Under the pieces are notes generated by a model. The model searched no databases and was not told the DNA's origin. It saw nothing but the letters and a program-made list of their open reading frames with translations. Source: Amycolatopsis solani (GTDB lineage: Bacteria > Actinomycetota > Actinomycetes > Mycobacteriales > Pseudonocardiaceae). Taken from it: a DNA stretch of 64,000 nt. The DNA is taken from the NCBI RefSeq assembly GCF_033441515.1, contig NZ_JAWQJT010000002.1, positions 1 to 64,000 of the forward strand. The letters run 5' to 3'. Each line of letters opens with the position of its first letter. Position 1 is the first letter of the stretch. Of this stretch, positions 49,075-57,287 are shown piece by piece. The position numbers and the translations under genes are program-made.

Positions 49075-50082
49075 GTGAACGTCAGTCAGCGCGTCGCCGG
49101 GTTCTGGCCGCGGCGGTGGCCCGTCCAGCCGTTTCGCGAGCCGCGGTGGGCCCACCAGGAACCGACCTACCGGGAGTGCTCGCCGGCCCTGATCGAGGCC
49201 GCGGGCAAGAGAGCGTCGGCTCGTCCGGCGGGCAACTGGTTCGTGCTCGGCGCCAGCCGTTCGGTGCGGCCCGATCGGCCGTTCGGCGTAACCGTGGGCG
49301 GCCGGGAACTCGTCGCGTGGCGGGACCGGGACGGAGGTCTCCGCGTCGGACCGGGTGCGTGTCCCCACCTGGGCGCGCCCCTCGCCGACGCCCGGATCGA
49401 CCGGGGCGAGCTGCTGTGCCGGTGGCACGGCCTGCGGCTCGGCGGCGATCGCTGCGGCAGCTGGGCACCGATCCCGGCGTACGACGACGGCGTGCTCGTC
49501 TGGGCTCGCCTCGACGACATCGGCCGCGAGCAGCCGACGGACCGGCCGGTAGTACCGGCGCGGCCCGGTCCGGGCGCGCGCATCGACGCCGTGGCCACGC
49601 TCACCGGCGTCTGCGAGCCGGAGGACGTCGTGGCGAACCGCCTCGACCCGTGGCACGGCGCCTGGTTCCACCCCTATTCCTTCGCGCGCCTGCGGGTGCT
49701 TTCCGCGCCCCGGGGTGTCGACGTGCCCGAAGACGAGGACCGGTTCCTGGTCGAGGTGACCTTCCGGCTCGCGGGAAGGTGGGGCGTGCCCGTCGTGGCC
49801 GAGTTCGTCTGTCCCGAGCCGCGCACGGTCGTGATGCGCATCGTCGAGGGCGAAGGCGTCGGCAGCGTCGTCGAAACGCACGCGACACCGCTGGGCCCCG
49901 GCGCCGACGGCCGGCCCCGGACCGCGGTGATCGAGGCGACGATCGCCGCGTCCGAGCGGCCCGGTTTCGCGGTGGCGGCCAAGCTGGCGCCGGCGATCCG
50001 CCCGCTCATGCGCCACACGGCGGCGCGGCTCTGGCGCGACGACCTCGCCTACGCGGAACGGCGTTACGCGCTGCGCGCTTGA
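49075..50082 (+). CDS. Rieske [2Fe-2S] protein (DUF5914-like) beside the crt operon
   Basis: A 335-residue protein with a Rieske centre near residues 95-125: C-P-H (ACPHLGAPLADARIDRGEL) and C-x2-H (LCRWHGLRL), then a helix-grip type C-terminal region (RLDPWHGAWFHPYSFARL). It resembles the DUF5914 group found in actinomycete carotenoid clusters, where a ring or end-group oxidation is plausible. GTG 49075 is the best in-frame start, with no clear ribosome site. It overlaps the convergent STAS gene by 19 bases. Confidence 0.78.
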   Translation: MNVSQRVAGFWPRRWPVQPFREPRWAHQEPTYRECSPALIEAAGKRASARPAGNWFVLGASRSVRPDRPFGVTVGGRELVAWRDRDGGLRVGPGACPHLGAPLADARIDRGELLCRWHGLRLGGDRCGSWAPIPAYDDGVLVWARLDDIGREQPTDRPVVPARPGPGARIDAVATLTGVCEPEDVVANRLDPWHGAWFHPYSFARLRVLSAPRGVDVPEDEDRFLVEVTFRLAGRWGVPVVAEFVCPEPRTVVMRIVEGEGVGSVVETHATPLGPGADGRPRTAVIEATIAASERPGFAVAAKLAPAIRPLMRHTAARLWRDDLAYAERRYALRA

Positions 50083-50450
50083 CCCGCGATTTCCATCGTC
50101 TCGGTGAAACGCAGCTGGAACACCCGGGCGAGGCGCAGCAGCTGCCCGGCGGCGTCACCGCACACGGTGCAGGTGATGCCGCGTGCGGTGGCCATCAGGT
50201 AACCGTGTTCGAGCGCGGCCAACCCGGCCGCGCCGATGAAGGTGACGTCGTAGAGGTCGATCACGAGCCGGTCGATGGTGCTGCTCGCCCGGCAGGCGAG
50301 CAGTTCGCGCAGCCGCGGTGCGGTGGCCGCGTCGATGTCACCGGCGACTTCGATGGTGGTGGTGGCGCCGACGCGCTGGGTCGTCAGGCGCAGGCTGTCC
50401 GGGAGTGCGACGGCGTGCGGGCTCGTCGGCACCGTGAGCTGGCTGGTCAT
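50064..50450 (-). CDS. STAS-domain protein lacking the phospho-Ser site
   Basis: A 128-residue anti-anti-sigma-like protein: TTIEVAGDIDAATAPRLREL, RLVIDLYDVTFIGAAGLAALEHG, then a C-terminal helix. The normal F-x-D-S-x-G motif reads F71-I-G-A-A-G76, so both the Asp and the phosphorylated Ser are lost. It probably cannot be switched by a kinase and may be constitutive or ligand-controlled. ATG 50450. The 50451-50689 gap upstream shows no gene. Confidence 0.84.
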   Translation of the reverse strand: MTSQLTVPTSPHAVALPDSLRLTTQRVGATTTIEVAGDIDAATAPRLRELLACRASSTIDRLVIDLYDVTFIGAAGLAALEHGYLMATARGITCTVCGDAAGQLLRLARVFQLRFTETMEIAGQARSA

Positions 50451-50689
50451 CGTGGCCTTCTTTCGTTGGCCACACCCTGGGGTACAACGCTGAAGTGCGA
50501 TCGCGGCTTTAAACCGGCGGCGCGACAACTGGTGCCCCGAGCGCGGGGGATTCAGATCCGGCCGGATGCTTGACCGCTCATCCCACCGTAAACCACTTTC
50601 CGCCTCAAGCCAAGCCGAGCGGACTTCGACCCGGCGGGTTCCCGGACCCGGGAGTCCGATGTGGACACCCGGAGCCGGGCCGGCCGCGG

Positions 50690-51556
50690 TCAGGTCAGCT
50701 TGTTCTTGGCTGCCTTGGCTTTGCCCTTGGCCGTGCCTTTCGCGTCCTGCAACGGGGCGTAGGTGCCGTACAGCGCCGGGTCCGGCTTCGGTGCGGTGCC
50801 GGGGCCGCCGAGGGGGTCCGGGTCCATCAGGTACTCGATGCCCGCGTCGGTGGTCCAGCTGCGGCCCTTGGCGCCGTCCGGGCCGTCGGAGAGGTGCCAG
50901 ATCGTGTGGTTGTGGGTCTGGTCTTCTTCGTCGAGCAGGGCGTTCGGGGCGATGTCGTCTTCGAGCCCGTCGGCCTTGAGCTCTTCGATGGCGGCGAGCC
51001 ACTGTTTCTGGTGGACGGTGTCGCGGGCGAGGTTGAACTGCAGCATCGCCTTCACGCCGGGGTCGTCGGTCATGTTGTAGAGCCGGGCGGTCTGCAGCCG
51101 GCCTTGGGCTTCGGCGGCGGCGTTGGCGCGGAAGTCGGCGAGCAGGTTGCCGGAGGCGACGATGTACTTGCCGTTCCAGGGATAGCCGTTGCTGTCGGCG
51201 GGCAGGGCGCCGCCGCCGGCGACGATGGCTTGCTGCGGGTCCATCCCGCCGATCACCGCGGCCATCACGGGGTCCTTGACGGATTCGGCGGTCGCGGTGG
51301 CGGGTGCGCCTTCGAGCAGCCGGGCGACCATGGTGGCGAGCATTTCGACGTGCCCGATCTCTTCGGTCGCGGTGTCCATGATCAGGTCTTTGTACTTGCC
51401 TTCGATGCGGCAGTTCCAGCCTTGGAACAGGTATTGCATGGTGACGGTCATTTCGCCGAAGGCGCCACCGATGAGTTCTTGGAGCTTGTGGGCGTAGACG
51501 GGGTCGGGCTTCTCGGGCTTGGCTTCGAACTGCAGGAGTTTGGTGTGACGGAACAC
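50690..51556 (-). CDS. Manganese (non-heme) catalase
   Basis: A 288-residue dimanganese catalase: MFRHTKLLQFEAKPEKPD, GGAFGEMTVTMQYLFQGWNC, TATEEIGHVEMLATM, and NAAAEAQGRLQTARLYNMTDD, all with the expected Glu/His ligand spacing. It breaks down hydrogen peroxide. GTG 51556 is chosen because AAAGGA lies upstream at the right distance; an upstream GTG at 51583 lacks one. The C-terminus is Lys/Ala-rich, usual for the family. Confidence 0.92.
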   Translation of the reverse strand: MFRHTKLLQFEAKPEKPDPVYAHKLQELIGGAFGEMTVTMQYLFQGWNCRIEGKYKDLIMDTATEEIGHVEMLATMVARLLEGAPATATAESVKDPVMAAVIGGMDPQQAIVAGGGALPADSNGYPWNGKYIVASGNLLADFRANAAAEAQGRLQTARLYNMTDDPGVKAMLQFNLARDTVHQKQWLAAIEELKADGLEDDIAPNALLDEEDQTHNHTIWHLSDGPDGAKGRSWTTDAGIEYLMDPDPLGGPGTAPKPDPALYGTYAPLQDAKGTAKGKAKAAKNKLT

Positions 51557-51586
51557 GCGGGGGTCCTTTCGTCCGGAAGCCACCGC

Positions 51587-51611
51587 ATTCCCGGTTAGCG
51601 GACGGTTAACC
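51587..51611 (-). promoter_or_regulatory. SigB/SigF-type promoter for Mn-catalase
   Basis: GGTT-N15-GGGAAT on the minus strand: -35 and spacing fit, while the -10 has A for T at its fourth base. It overlaps the stop codon of the upstream DUF6292-like gene. Confidence 0.55.
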
Positions 51612-52040
51612 GCTGATCTGGTTCCGGAGGACGGCGTCCAGCTCGGCCAGGCCCGCCGGAATGCGAATGGCGGGCGGATCGAGGAGCCCGATGTGGTGGT
51701 CGCCTTCGCGCAAGGCCTCGACGAACCGGGCGACGCGCGCGGGTGACGGGGCGACGGTGGCGCCGCCGAGGTGGCGGACGACGATGAGGTCCTCGCCGGA
51801 GTGGGTCTCGGCCGCGACGGCCCAGCCGTGCCGTTCGTCCCACAGCAATGCGATGTCGCGCCCCGGGTGGGCGGGCAGGTGCCCGTCGAGGGCGACGTAG
51901 GCGGAGACCGGGGCGTCGTGGTCGACGGTGCAGGACTCCAGGCCGATGCCCAGTGCGTCGGTGACGTCGGCGAGGTAGGTGGTCAGCGCGACGAAGGCGG
52001 GGTGGGAGCGGCCGACCGGGGTGTGCAGCGATGCGGTCAC
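51606..52040 (-). CDS. DUF6292-like protein
   Basis: A 144-residue protein: PAFVALTTYLADVTDALGIG, VSAYVALDGHLPAHPGRDI, ALLWDERHGWAVAAETHSG, then PSPARVARFVEALR. It is the closer of the two window members to the DUF6292 pattern I know (the other is at 28983). Function unknown; the family is typical of Pseudonocardiaceae. GTG 52040. Confidence 0.78.
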   Translation of the reverse strand: MTASLHTPVGRSHPAFVALTTYLADVTDALGIGLESCTVDHDAPVSAYVALDGHLPAHPGRDIALLWDERHGWAVAAETHSGEDLIVVRHLGGATVAPSPARVARFVEALREGDHHIGLLDPPAIRIPAGLAELDAVLRNQISG

Positions 52041-52062
52041 GAAGATGCCTTTCTCGCACGAG

Positions 52063-52104
52063 CCGCGCGCAGGACCGGCTCGGGGTTACCGGTCCTGCGC
52101 GCGG
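52063..52104. terminator. Strong hairpin after the Hsp20 gene
   Basis: Perfect 16-base arms (52063-52078 and 52089-52104) around a 10-base loop, between the Hsp20 stop and the DUF6292-like start. It lacks a U-run but is very stable. As it is upstream of the next start, it could also attenuate read-through. Confidence 0.7.
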
Positions 52105-52113
52105 CGGAGGCCC

Positions 52114-52557
52114 TCAGGCCTGGATTTCCTTCCGGTCGGACCGGGAGCTCGCGACGTCGATGCGGCGCGGCTTGGCTTTCTCGGCGATCGGGATGCGCAG
52201 CGTCAGCACCCCGGCTTCGTAGTTCGCGGAGATGCGGTCGGTGTCGAGGGTGTCGCCGAGGAACAGCTGGCGGGAGAACACGCCGAGGGGGCGCTCGGTG
52301 ACCTGCATCCGGACGTCGTCACCGCCGGGGAGGGGTCGTCGTTCGGCCTTGACGGTGAGGACGTTGCGCTCGATGTCGAGCTCGATGGCGTCGGAGGTGA
52401 CGCCGGGCAGGTCGAAGCAGACGACGAACTCGTCGCCGGCGCGGTAGGCGTCCATCGGCATCGGCGCCGGCTTGGACCACGTTCCCGGCGTCGCGGCGCC
52501 GAAGACCTGCTGGGCGAACCGGTCCAGCTCGCGGAACGGGTCGGTGCGCATCAACAT
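52114..52557 (-). CDS. Hsp20/alpha-crystallin small heat shock protein
   Basis: A 147-residue small heat-shock protein with the alpha-crystallin domain ([22 protein letters not shown] in parts; [47 protein letters not shown] in parts). AGGAGG lies eight bases before ATG 52557. It is divergent from the HSP18-type regulator, with a strong operator in the gap. Confidence 0.92.
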   Translation of the reverse strand: MLMRTDPFRELDRFAQQVFGAATPGTWSKPAPMPMDAYRAGDEFVVCFDLPGVTSDAIELDIERNVLTVKAERRPLPGGDDVRMQVTERPLGVFSRQLFLGDTLDTDRISANYEAGVLTLRIPIAEKAKPRRIDVASSRSDRKEIQA

Positions 52558-52613
52558 GGGTTCCACCTCCTGGGTTGTCGGCACTGGTGTCAACACGCCC
52601 CACTGTTCTAACA

Positions 52614-52632
52614 TGTCATCGAAACGATGACA
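52614..52632. promoter_or_regulatory. Operator, perfect inverted repeat
   Basis: TGTCATCG-AAA-CGATGACA is a perfect 8-bp inverted repeat in the hsp20 / HSP18-regulator gap. An imperfect second copy (AGTCGTCG-AAA-GGATGACA) lies at 52640-52658, directly before the regulator's ATG. Confidence 0.78.
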
Positions 52633-52660
52633 AGTCTTCAGTCGTCGAAAGGATGACAAA

Positions 52661-53272
52661 ATGGCGGAGGGTGATCCGGCCGGGGTGGTGCGGAGCGTGC
52701 AGGAGGTGGTCGACGCCGCCCGGCGCGGCAGCGCGCCGCCCGAAGACCTGCTGGGAGCGCTGACCGCGTTGCGTTCGGTGCGGGAGCAGCTCGCCGGCTG
52801 GGAGCCGGAGCTGATCGCGGCGGCACGCGCGGGCGGCGCGAGCTGGACGGCCTTGGCCCCGGCCCTCGGGGTGGCCAGCCGGCAGGCAGCGGAGCGGCGC
52901 TTCCTGCGCCTGCAGCCGTCAGCGACGGGCGAGGCGACCGGCGAGGCCCGGGTCGACGCCGAGCGCGGCCGCCGGGCCGGAGATCGCGCGGTGGCGGACT
53001 GGGCCCGCCGCAACGCTTCGGTGCTGCGGCAACTGGCGGCCCAGGTGACCACATTGGACAACCTGGACGCGGCAGCCCGCCAGAGCGCCGACCGGCTGGG
53101 CGCGGCCCTGGGCGAGGACGACGTCGCGGGCTTGCTACCCCCACTGGCGGCGGTCCGCGGCCACCTGCAGCGCGACCACGCGGGTTTGGCCGACCGGCTG
53201 GGCGACATCGGCGCCGAGACGGCCCGACTACGCCGAGACGCGGCTGGGCGCCGCCACGCGCAGCCGGGCTGA
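52661..53272 (+). CDS. HSP18-type transcriptional regulator
   Basis: A 203-residue helical protein divergent from hsp20, with a helix-turn-helix-like stretch ([25 protein letters not shown]) near residues 55-85 and long Ala-rich helices after it. It matches the small protein group annotated as Hsp18 regulator beside Hsp20 genes in actinomycetes. It probably represses hsp20 and itself through the operator pair just upstream. AAAGGA is seven bases before the ATG. Confidence 0.7.
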   Translation: MAEGDPAGVVRSVQEVVDAARRGSAPPEDLLGALTALRSVREQLAGWEPELIAAARAGGASWTALAPALGVASRQAAERRFLRLQPSATGEATGEARVDAERGRRAGDRAVADWARRNASVLRQLAAQVTTLDNLDAAARQSADRLGAALGEDDVAGLLPPLAAVRGHLQRDHAGLADRLGDIGAETARLRRDAAGRRHAQPG

Positions 53273-53325
53273 GCGGATTCCATAACGGCTTGCTGCCTCA
53301 CCGGGGCGGTGTCTACGTTCCGGTG

Positions 53326-54006
53326 ATGCCTTCCCGACTGCTGGCGGTGACCTTCGAGGCCGAAGACCCGGCTGAACCGGCCCGCTTCTGGGCCGCCCTG
53401 CTCGGGCGCGAAATCCTCGAGGACACCGGCGGCCTCCTGCTACCGGGCACGGACACCCAGCTCGGCCTGCGGTTCGCACCGGGCCGCGCGGGCCCGGTCG
53501 GTGCGAACCGGATGCACCTGCACCTGACCAGCGACGACCAGCAGCGCAAGGTGGCCACGGCGGTAAAGCTCGGCGGCCGCCACCTCGACGTCGGCCAGCG
53601 GCCCGAGGAGCCGCACGTCGTCCTGGCCGATCCGGCGGGCTACGAGTTCTGCGTCATCGAGCCCGGCAACGGCTACCTCGCCGGGTGCGGTCCGCTGGGT
53701 GAGCTCACCTGTGCCGGCAGCCGGCAGGCCGGCCTGTTCTGGAGCGAAGCGCTGGGCTGGCCCCTGGTGTGGGACCGGGGCGAGCAGACCGCGATCCAGT
53801 CACCGCGCGGCGGCACGAAAGTCGCGTGGGACGCCTGGGACAGCACGGCGGACCGGCAGCGCTTCGAGCTGCTCCCCGACGGCGATCAGCAGGCGGCGAT
53901 CGACGCGTTGACATCCCTCGGCGCCGCTCAGCTCGACGCCCGCGACGACGGCACCGCCGTGCTGGCGGATCCGGACGGCACCGAGTTCTGCGTCCGGCCG
54001 GGGTGA
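53326..54006 (+). CDS. VOC (glyoxalase/bleomycin resistance) family protein, two-domain
   Basis: A 226-residue protein with two VOC half-modules: [27 protein letters not shown]...YEFCVIEP and then [23 protein letters not shown]...GTEFCVRPG. The family includes dioxygenases, glyoxalases and antibiotic-binding proteins; no specific substrate is clear. ATG 53326. Its 3' end overlaps the convergent XRE gene by 79 bases. Confidence 0.83.
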   Translation: MPSRLLAVTFEAEDPAEPARFWAALLGREILEDTGGLLLPGTDTQLGLRFAPGRAGPVGANRMHLHLTSDDQQRKVATAVKLGGRHLDVGQRPEEPHVVLADPAGYEFCVIEPGNGYLAGCGPLGELTCAGSRQAGLFWSEALGWPLVWDRGEQTAIQSPRGGTKVAWDAWDSTADRQRFELLPDGDQQAAIDALTSLGAAQLDARDDGTAVLADPDGTEFCVRPG

Positions 54007-54869
54007 CCCGGCGCGGAGCGGGACGCGTGCACCGAGGCCAGGAGCCGTAGCCGATCCTCGTCGGGGCTGCCCGGCTCGGCGGTGAACACCAGCATGACCG
54101 GACCGGGGTTGCCGGGCAGGGGATAGGTGTCCCAGTCCAGGAGGATGTCGCCCACCTCGGGCACCCGGAACGTCTTGGTCCCGCGCACCGACTCGCGGAC
54201 GTCGTGGCGGGCCCACAGGCGGCGGAACTCGGGGCTGCGGATGCTCAGCTCGCCGACGATCGCGGTAGCGCGGGGGTGGGTGGGGTCGGCGGCGACCGCG
54301 GTGCGCAGCATGCCGATGTAGTCCAGCGCCTGCCGCTCCCAGTCCGGGCAGCTCCGCCGGCCGGTCCGCTCGTCGTCGAACAGCAGCAGGAGCATGTTCA
54401 GCCGGTCCGGCGGGTAGCCCTCCGGGTCGCCGAGCAGCGCCTCGGCCATCGGGTTCCAGTCGAGCAGGTCCAGGTGCCTGCCGAGCACGACCGCGGGGGT
54501 GTCAGTGACCCGCAGCAGCCGGCGCGTGCTGTCCGGCACCCGCTCCGGCTCGCGGTTCACCGGCGTGGCCACCGGCCGGCGGGCGGCGTGGCCCAGTGCG
54601 AACAGGTGACGGCGTTCCTCCTCGCCGAGGCTGAGCGCGCCGGCGAGCGCTGCCAAGACAGTGTCGGACGGGCGGACGTCGCGGCCCTGCTCGATGCGCT
54701 GGTAGTAGTCGGTGCTCAGCCCGGCCAGCAGCGCCATCTCCTCGCGGCGCAGCCCGGTGACCTTGCGCCGGCCGCCCGGCTCCAGGCCGACGTCGTGCGG
54801 CCGCAGCCGGGTGCGCCGGGCGCGCAGGAATTCACCGAGCTCGCGAGCGTGGGGATGCGGACTGCTCAT
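53928..54869 (-). CDS. XRE/MmyB-type transcriptional regulator
   Basis: A 313-residue protein: N-terminal HTH (LREFLRARR-type, here ELGEFLRARRTRLRPHDVGL, then VTGLRREEMALLAGLSTDYYQRIEQGRD) and the C-terminal MmyB-like ligand domain (VLGRHLDLLDWNPMAEALLG; LRRLW-type end FRRLWARHDVRES). The C-terminal about 30 residues run into the VOC gene antisense. It is divergent from an SDR gene, a common arrangement in which the regulator controls the oxidoreductase. Confidence 0.88.
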   Translation of the reverse strand: MSSPHPHARELGEFLRARRTRLRPHDVGLEPGGRRKVTGLRREEMALLAGLSTDYYQRIEQGRDVRPSDTVLAALAGALSLGEEERRHLFALGHAARRPVATPVNREPERVPDSTRRLLRVTDTPAVVLGRHLDLLDWNPMAEALLGDPEGYPPDRLNMLLLLFDDERTGRRSCPDWERQALDYIGMLRTAVAADPTHPRATAIVGELSIRSPEFRRLWARHDVRESVRGTKTFRVPEVGDILLDWDTYPLPGNPGPVMLVFTAEPGSPDEDRLRLLASVHASRSAPGHPGRTQNSVPSGSASTAVPSSRASS

Positions 54870-54986
54870 GCCACCAGTGTCCCCCCTCCGCGGGTGCCCA
54901 AGGTGGTTCTCGCAGACCCACCGAAGTCGGCCGGATCGCTCCTAACGTCGCCGGCACAAGTGCACCGACACCCTCAGGAGCAGCAG

Positions 54987-55892
54987 ATGACCGGATGGAC
55001 CGCCGACCGCATCCCCGACCAGCACGGCCGGGTCGCCGTCGTGACCGGCGCGAACTCGGGCCTCGGCCTGGTCACCGCCACCGAGCTGGCTCGCCACGGC
55101 GCGCACGTCGTGCTCGCCGTCCGCGACACCGCCGCCGGCGAACAGGCGGCCCGCCGGATCGACGGCAACACCGAGGTGCGCGAGCTGGACCTGGCCTCCC
55201 TCGACTCGGTCCGCGCGTTCGCCGCCAAGCTGGTCGTCGACCACCCGGTGGTCGACCTGCTGGTCAACAACGCCGGCGTGGTCCTGCTCGGCCCGCGCCG
55301 CACCTCGGCCGACGGCTTCGAGCTGCAGTTCGCCACCAACGTGCTGGGCCACTTCGCCCTGACCGGCCTGCTGCTCGACCACCTCGCCGCGGCCCGGGAA
55401 GCCCGCGTGGTCAGCCTCAGCTCGATCACCCACAAGAACGCGCACCTCGACTTCGACGACCTGATGTTCGAACGCGGCTACCGCGCCTCGGCCGCCTACG
55501 GCCGGTCCAAGCTCGCCACCACGATCTTCGGGCTCGAGCTGGACCGCCGCCTGCGGTCCGCCGGATCGCCCGTCGTCAGCGTGCTGGCCCACCCCGGTCT
55601 CACCCGGACCAACCTGACGCCGCGGGCCTGGGAACACCGCGGCCGGCGCGGACGCGTGATCGCGCGGCTCGGCCTGCTGGCCACCCAGCCGGTCGAACGG
55701 GGTGCGCTGCCGCAGTTGTACGCCGCGACCGCGCCCGGCGTGCGGGGCGGCCAGTTCTTCGGGCCGGCCGGACTGGGGGAGACCCGCGGCCGCGTCACCG
55801 AGGCCCGGCTCAACCGCGACGCGGCCGACCCGGTGATCGGCAGGCGGCTCTGGGCGGCGGCCGAGGGATGGGCCGGGGTCAGCTACCTCTGA
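54987..55892 (+). CDS. Short-chain dehydrogenase/reductase (retinol-dehydrogenase-like)
   Basis: A 301-residue classical SDR: VAVVTGANSGLGLVTATELA (cofactor), LLVNNAGVV, VSLSSITHKN and the catalytic YGRSKLA (YxxxK, Tyr in ASAAYGRSK). The long C-terminus with LARLGLLATQP-like stretches resembles the RDH/WWOX-type bacterial group. AGGAG precedes ATG 54987. Divergent from the XRE regulator. Substrate unknown. Confidence 0.87.
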   Translation: MTGWTADRIPDQHGRVAVVTGANSGLGLVTATELARHGAHVVLAVRDTAAGEQAARRIDGNTEVRELDLASLDSVRAFAAKLVVDHPVVDLLVNNAGVVLLGPRRTSADGFELQFATNVLGHFALTGLLLDHLAAAREARVVSLSSITHKNAHLDFDDLMFERGYRASAAYGRSKLATTIFGLELDRRLRSAGSPVVSVLAHPGLTRTNLTPRAWEHRGRRGRVIARLGLLATQPVERGALPQLYAATAPGVRGGQFFGPAGLGETRGRVTEARLNRDAADPVIGRRLWAAAEGWAGVSYL

Positions 55893-56197
55893 ACCAAGCC
55901 GCCCGAGGTCGTCCGCGTCCGCCGCAGGCGATCGCGGACGGTACCCAGGACACCCCGCGCACTCATCAACGCGAGCACGCTGATCAGGACCCAGACGAAG
56001 TTCGCGGCGACCGCGGGCCACGCGCCGCTGGCGGCGGCCGACACCGCGAGCAACGCGGCGCCGGACAGGTTGAGCGACTGGAACACGGCCGAACTCGGCT
56101 CGACCTTCCGGCGGGACACGAGACCGTAGGCGACGACGGTTCCCAGTGCTCCCAGCCACCCGGCCGCGGTGGCGGCCAGGGACAACATTTCCTCCAT
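55883..56197 (-). CDS. CBU_0592-like small membrane protein
   Basis: A 104-residue integral membrane protein with three hydrophobic helices: LGALGTVVAYGLVSRRKV, SSAVFQSLNLSGAALLAVSA, WPAVAANFVWVLISVLAL. This is the CBU_0592 pattern. Function unknown. It overlaps the SDR gene end by 10 bases and is divergent from a LysR gene across 72 bases, so that regulator may control it. ATG 56197. Confidence 0.78.
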   Translation of the reverse strand: MEEMLSLAATAAGWLGALGTVVAYGLVSRRKVEPSSAVFQSLNLSGAALLAVSAAASGAWPAVAANFVWVLISVLALMSARGVLGTVRDRLRRTRTTSGGLVQR

Positions 56198-56269
56198 GCC
56201 GCCATCGTGACCGGCCTGAGGGGTACAACGCAATCGAAGTTATCTGCTCCGGGGGTTAAGCTCCGCTGA

Positions 56270-57211
56270 ATGCAGATCGATCCACGCCGGCTCGCCGTCC
56301 TGCTCGCCGTGCACCGCGCCGGCGGCGTCCTCGCCGCCGGGGACCTGTTGCACCTGACGCCTTCGGCGGTGTCGCAGCAGATCGCCCGGCTCGAGGAGGC
56401 GACCGGCACCGCGGTGCTCGACCGCCAGCCGAGCGGCGCCGTCCTGACCCCCGCCGGCCGGGTGCTGGCGGAGGCCGCGGAACACATCGAGGCCGAACTC
56501 ATCGACGCGCGCAAAGCCCTGGCCGCGCTGGCCGAAGACGTCACCGGCACGGTGGTCATCGCCGCGTTCCAGTCGGTCATCCGGACGCTGCTGATCCCGC
56601 TCGTGCACCAGCTGCGGGAGCAGTTCCCCGCGCTGGAAGTGGTGATCCGCGAGATGGAGACCGGCAAGGCCCGGCAATCCCTGCGCGAGGGCGCGGTCGA
56701 CCTGCTCATCCTCGAGGGCCGGAGCTCGGCGGGCCAAGGGAAGCCGGCGCGCGGCATCCGCGACGTCGCGATCCTCGAAGAGCCCTGGCTGCTGGTGCTG
56801 CCCACCGGGATGGCGGACCCGGTGAGCACGGCGGACCTGGAGCACCTCACCTGGCTCGGCGTCGACTCCGACACCGCGGCGCACGCCGCCACCGAGCGCG
56901 TCCGCCGCGGGTTCCCGGACGCGGCGGAGCCCGGGCACAGCTACTACGACTACAACGTGGCGCTGTCGATGGTCGCCGGCGGCCTGGGCATCGCGCTCGT
57001 GCCCGCGCTGGCGGTCCGGGAAGCCGTCCCGGAGGGGGTGAAGGCGGTGTCGCTGCCCGGCCTCGGCACCCGCACCCTCGTCGCCCGCCACCGCACCACC
57101 CGCTCCGAACCGCGCACGGAGGTGGTGACCGTCCTCAACGCGATCGTCGCCCTCGCGGCCGGTCTCGGCGCGGACATGTCGCGGACCGAATATCCGGCGG
57201 ATCCGTTCTGA
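56270..57211 (+). CDS. LysR family transcriptional regulator
   Basis: A 313-residue LysR protein: N-terminal HTH (RLAVLLAVHRAGGVLAAGDLLHLTPSAVSQQIARLEE in parts) and C-terminal effector domain (about 90-300). It has the typical SVSQQI recognition helix. The neighbour it may regulate is the divergent CBU_0592-like gene; the inducer is unknown. Confidence 0.9.
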   Translation: MQIDPRRLAVLLAVHRAGGVLAAGDLLHLTPSAVSQQIARLEEATGTAVLDRQPSGAVLTPAGRVLAEAAEHIEAELIDARKALAALAEDVTGTVVIAAFQSVIRTLLIPLVHQLREQFPALEVVIREMETGKARQSLREGAVDLLILEGRSSAGQGKPARGIRDVAILEEPWLLVLPTGMADPVSTADLEHLTWLGVDSDTAAHAATERVRRGFPDAAEPGHSYYDYNVALSMVAGGLGIALVPALAVREAVPEGVKAVSLPGLGTRTLVARHRTTRSEPRTEVVTVLNAIVALAAGLGADMSRTEYPADPF

Positions 57212-57232
57212 CCTGCGTGTCGTGTGCGGTCG

Positions 57233-57275
57233 CGCTGTGCCGCACCGGCCTGCCGCGAAGTGGTGCGGCACAGCG
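57233..57275. terminator. Bidirectional terminator hairpin
   Basis: A perfect 13-base inverted repeat (57233-57245 and 57263-57275) with a 17-base loop lies between the convergent LysR and SDR genes. TTTCC follows on the plus strand. Confidence 0.8.
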
Positions 57276-57287
57276 TTTCCCCGTCGC

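Noticed and set aside
42516..50082. The carotenoid region as a novel biosynthetic cluster
   Set aside because: Each gene matches a known crt family; the novelty is limited to promoter details and the end hairpin.
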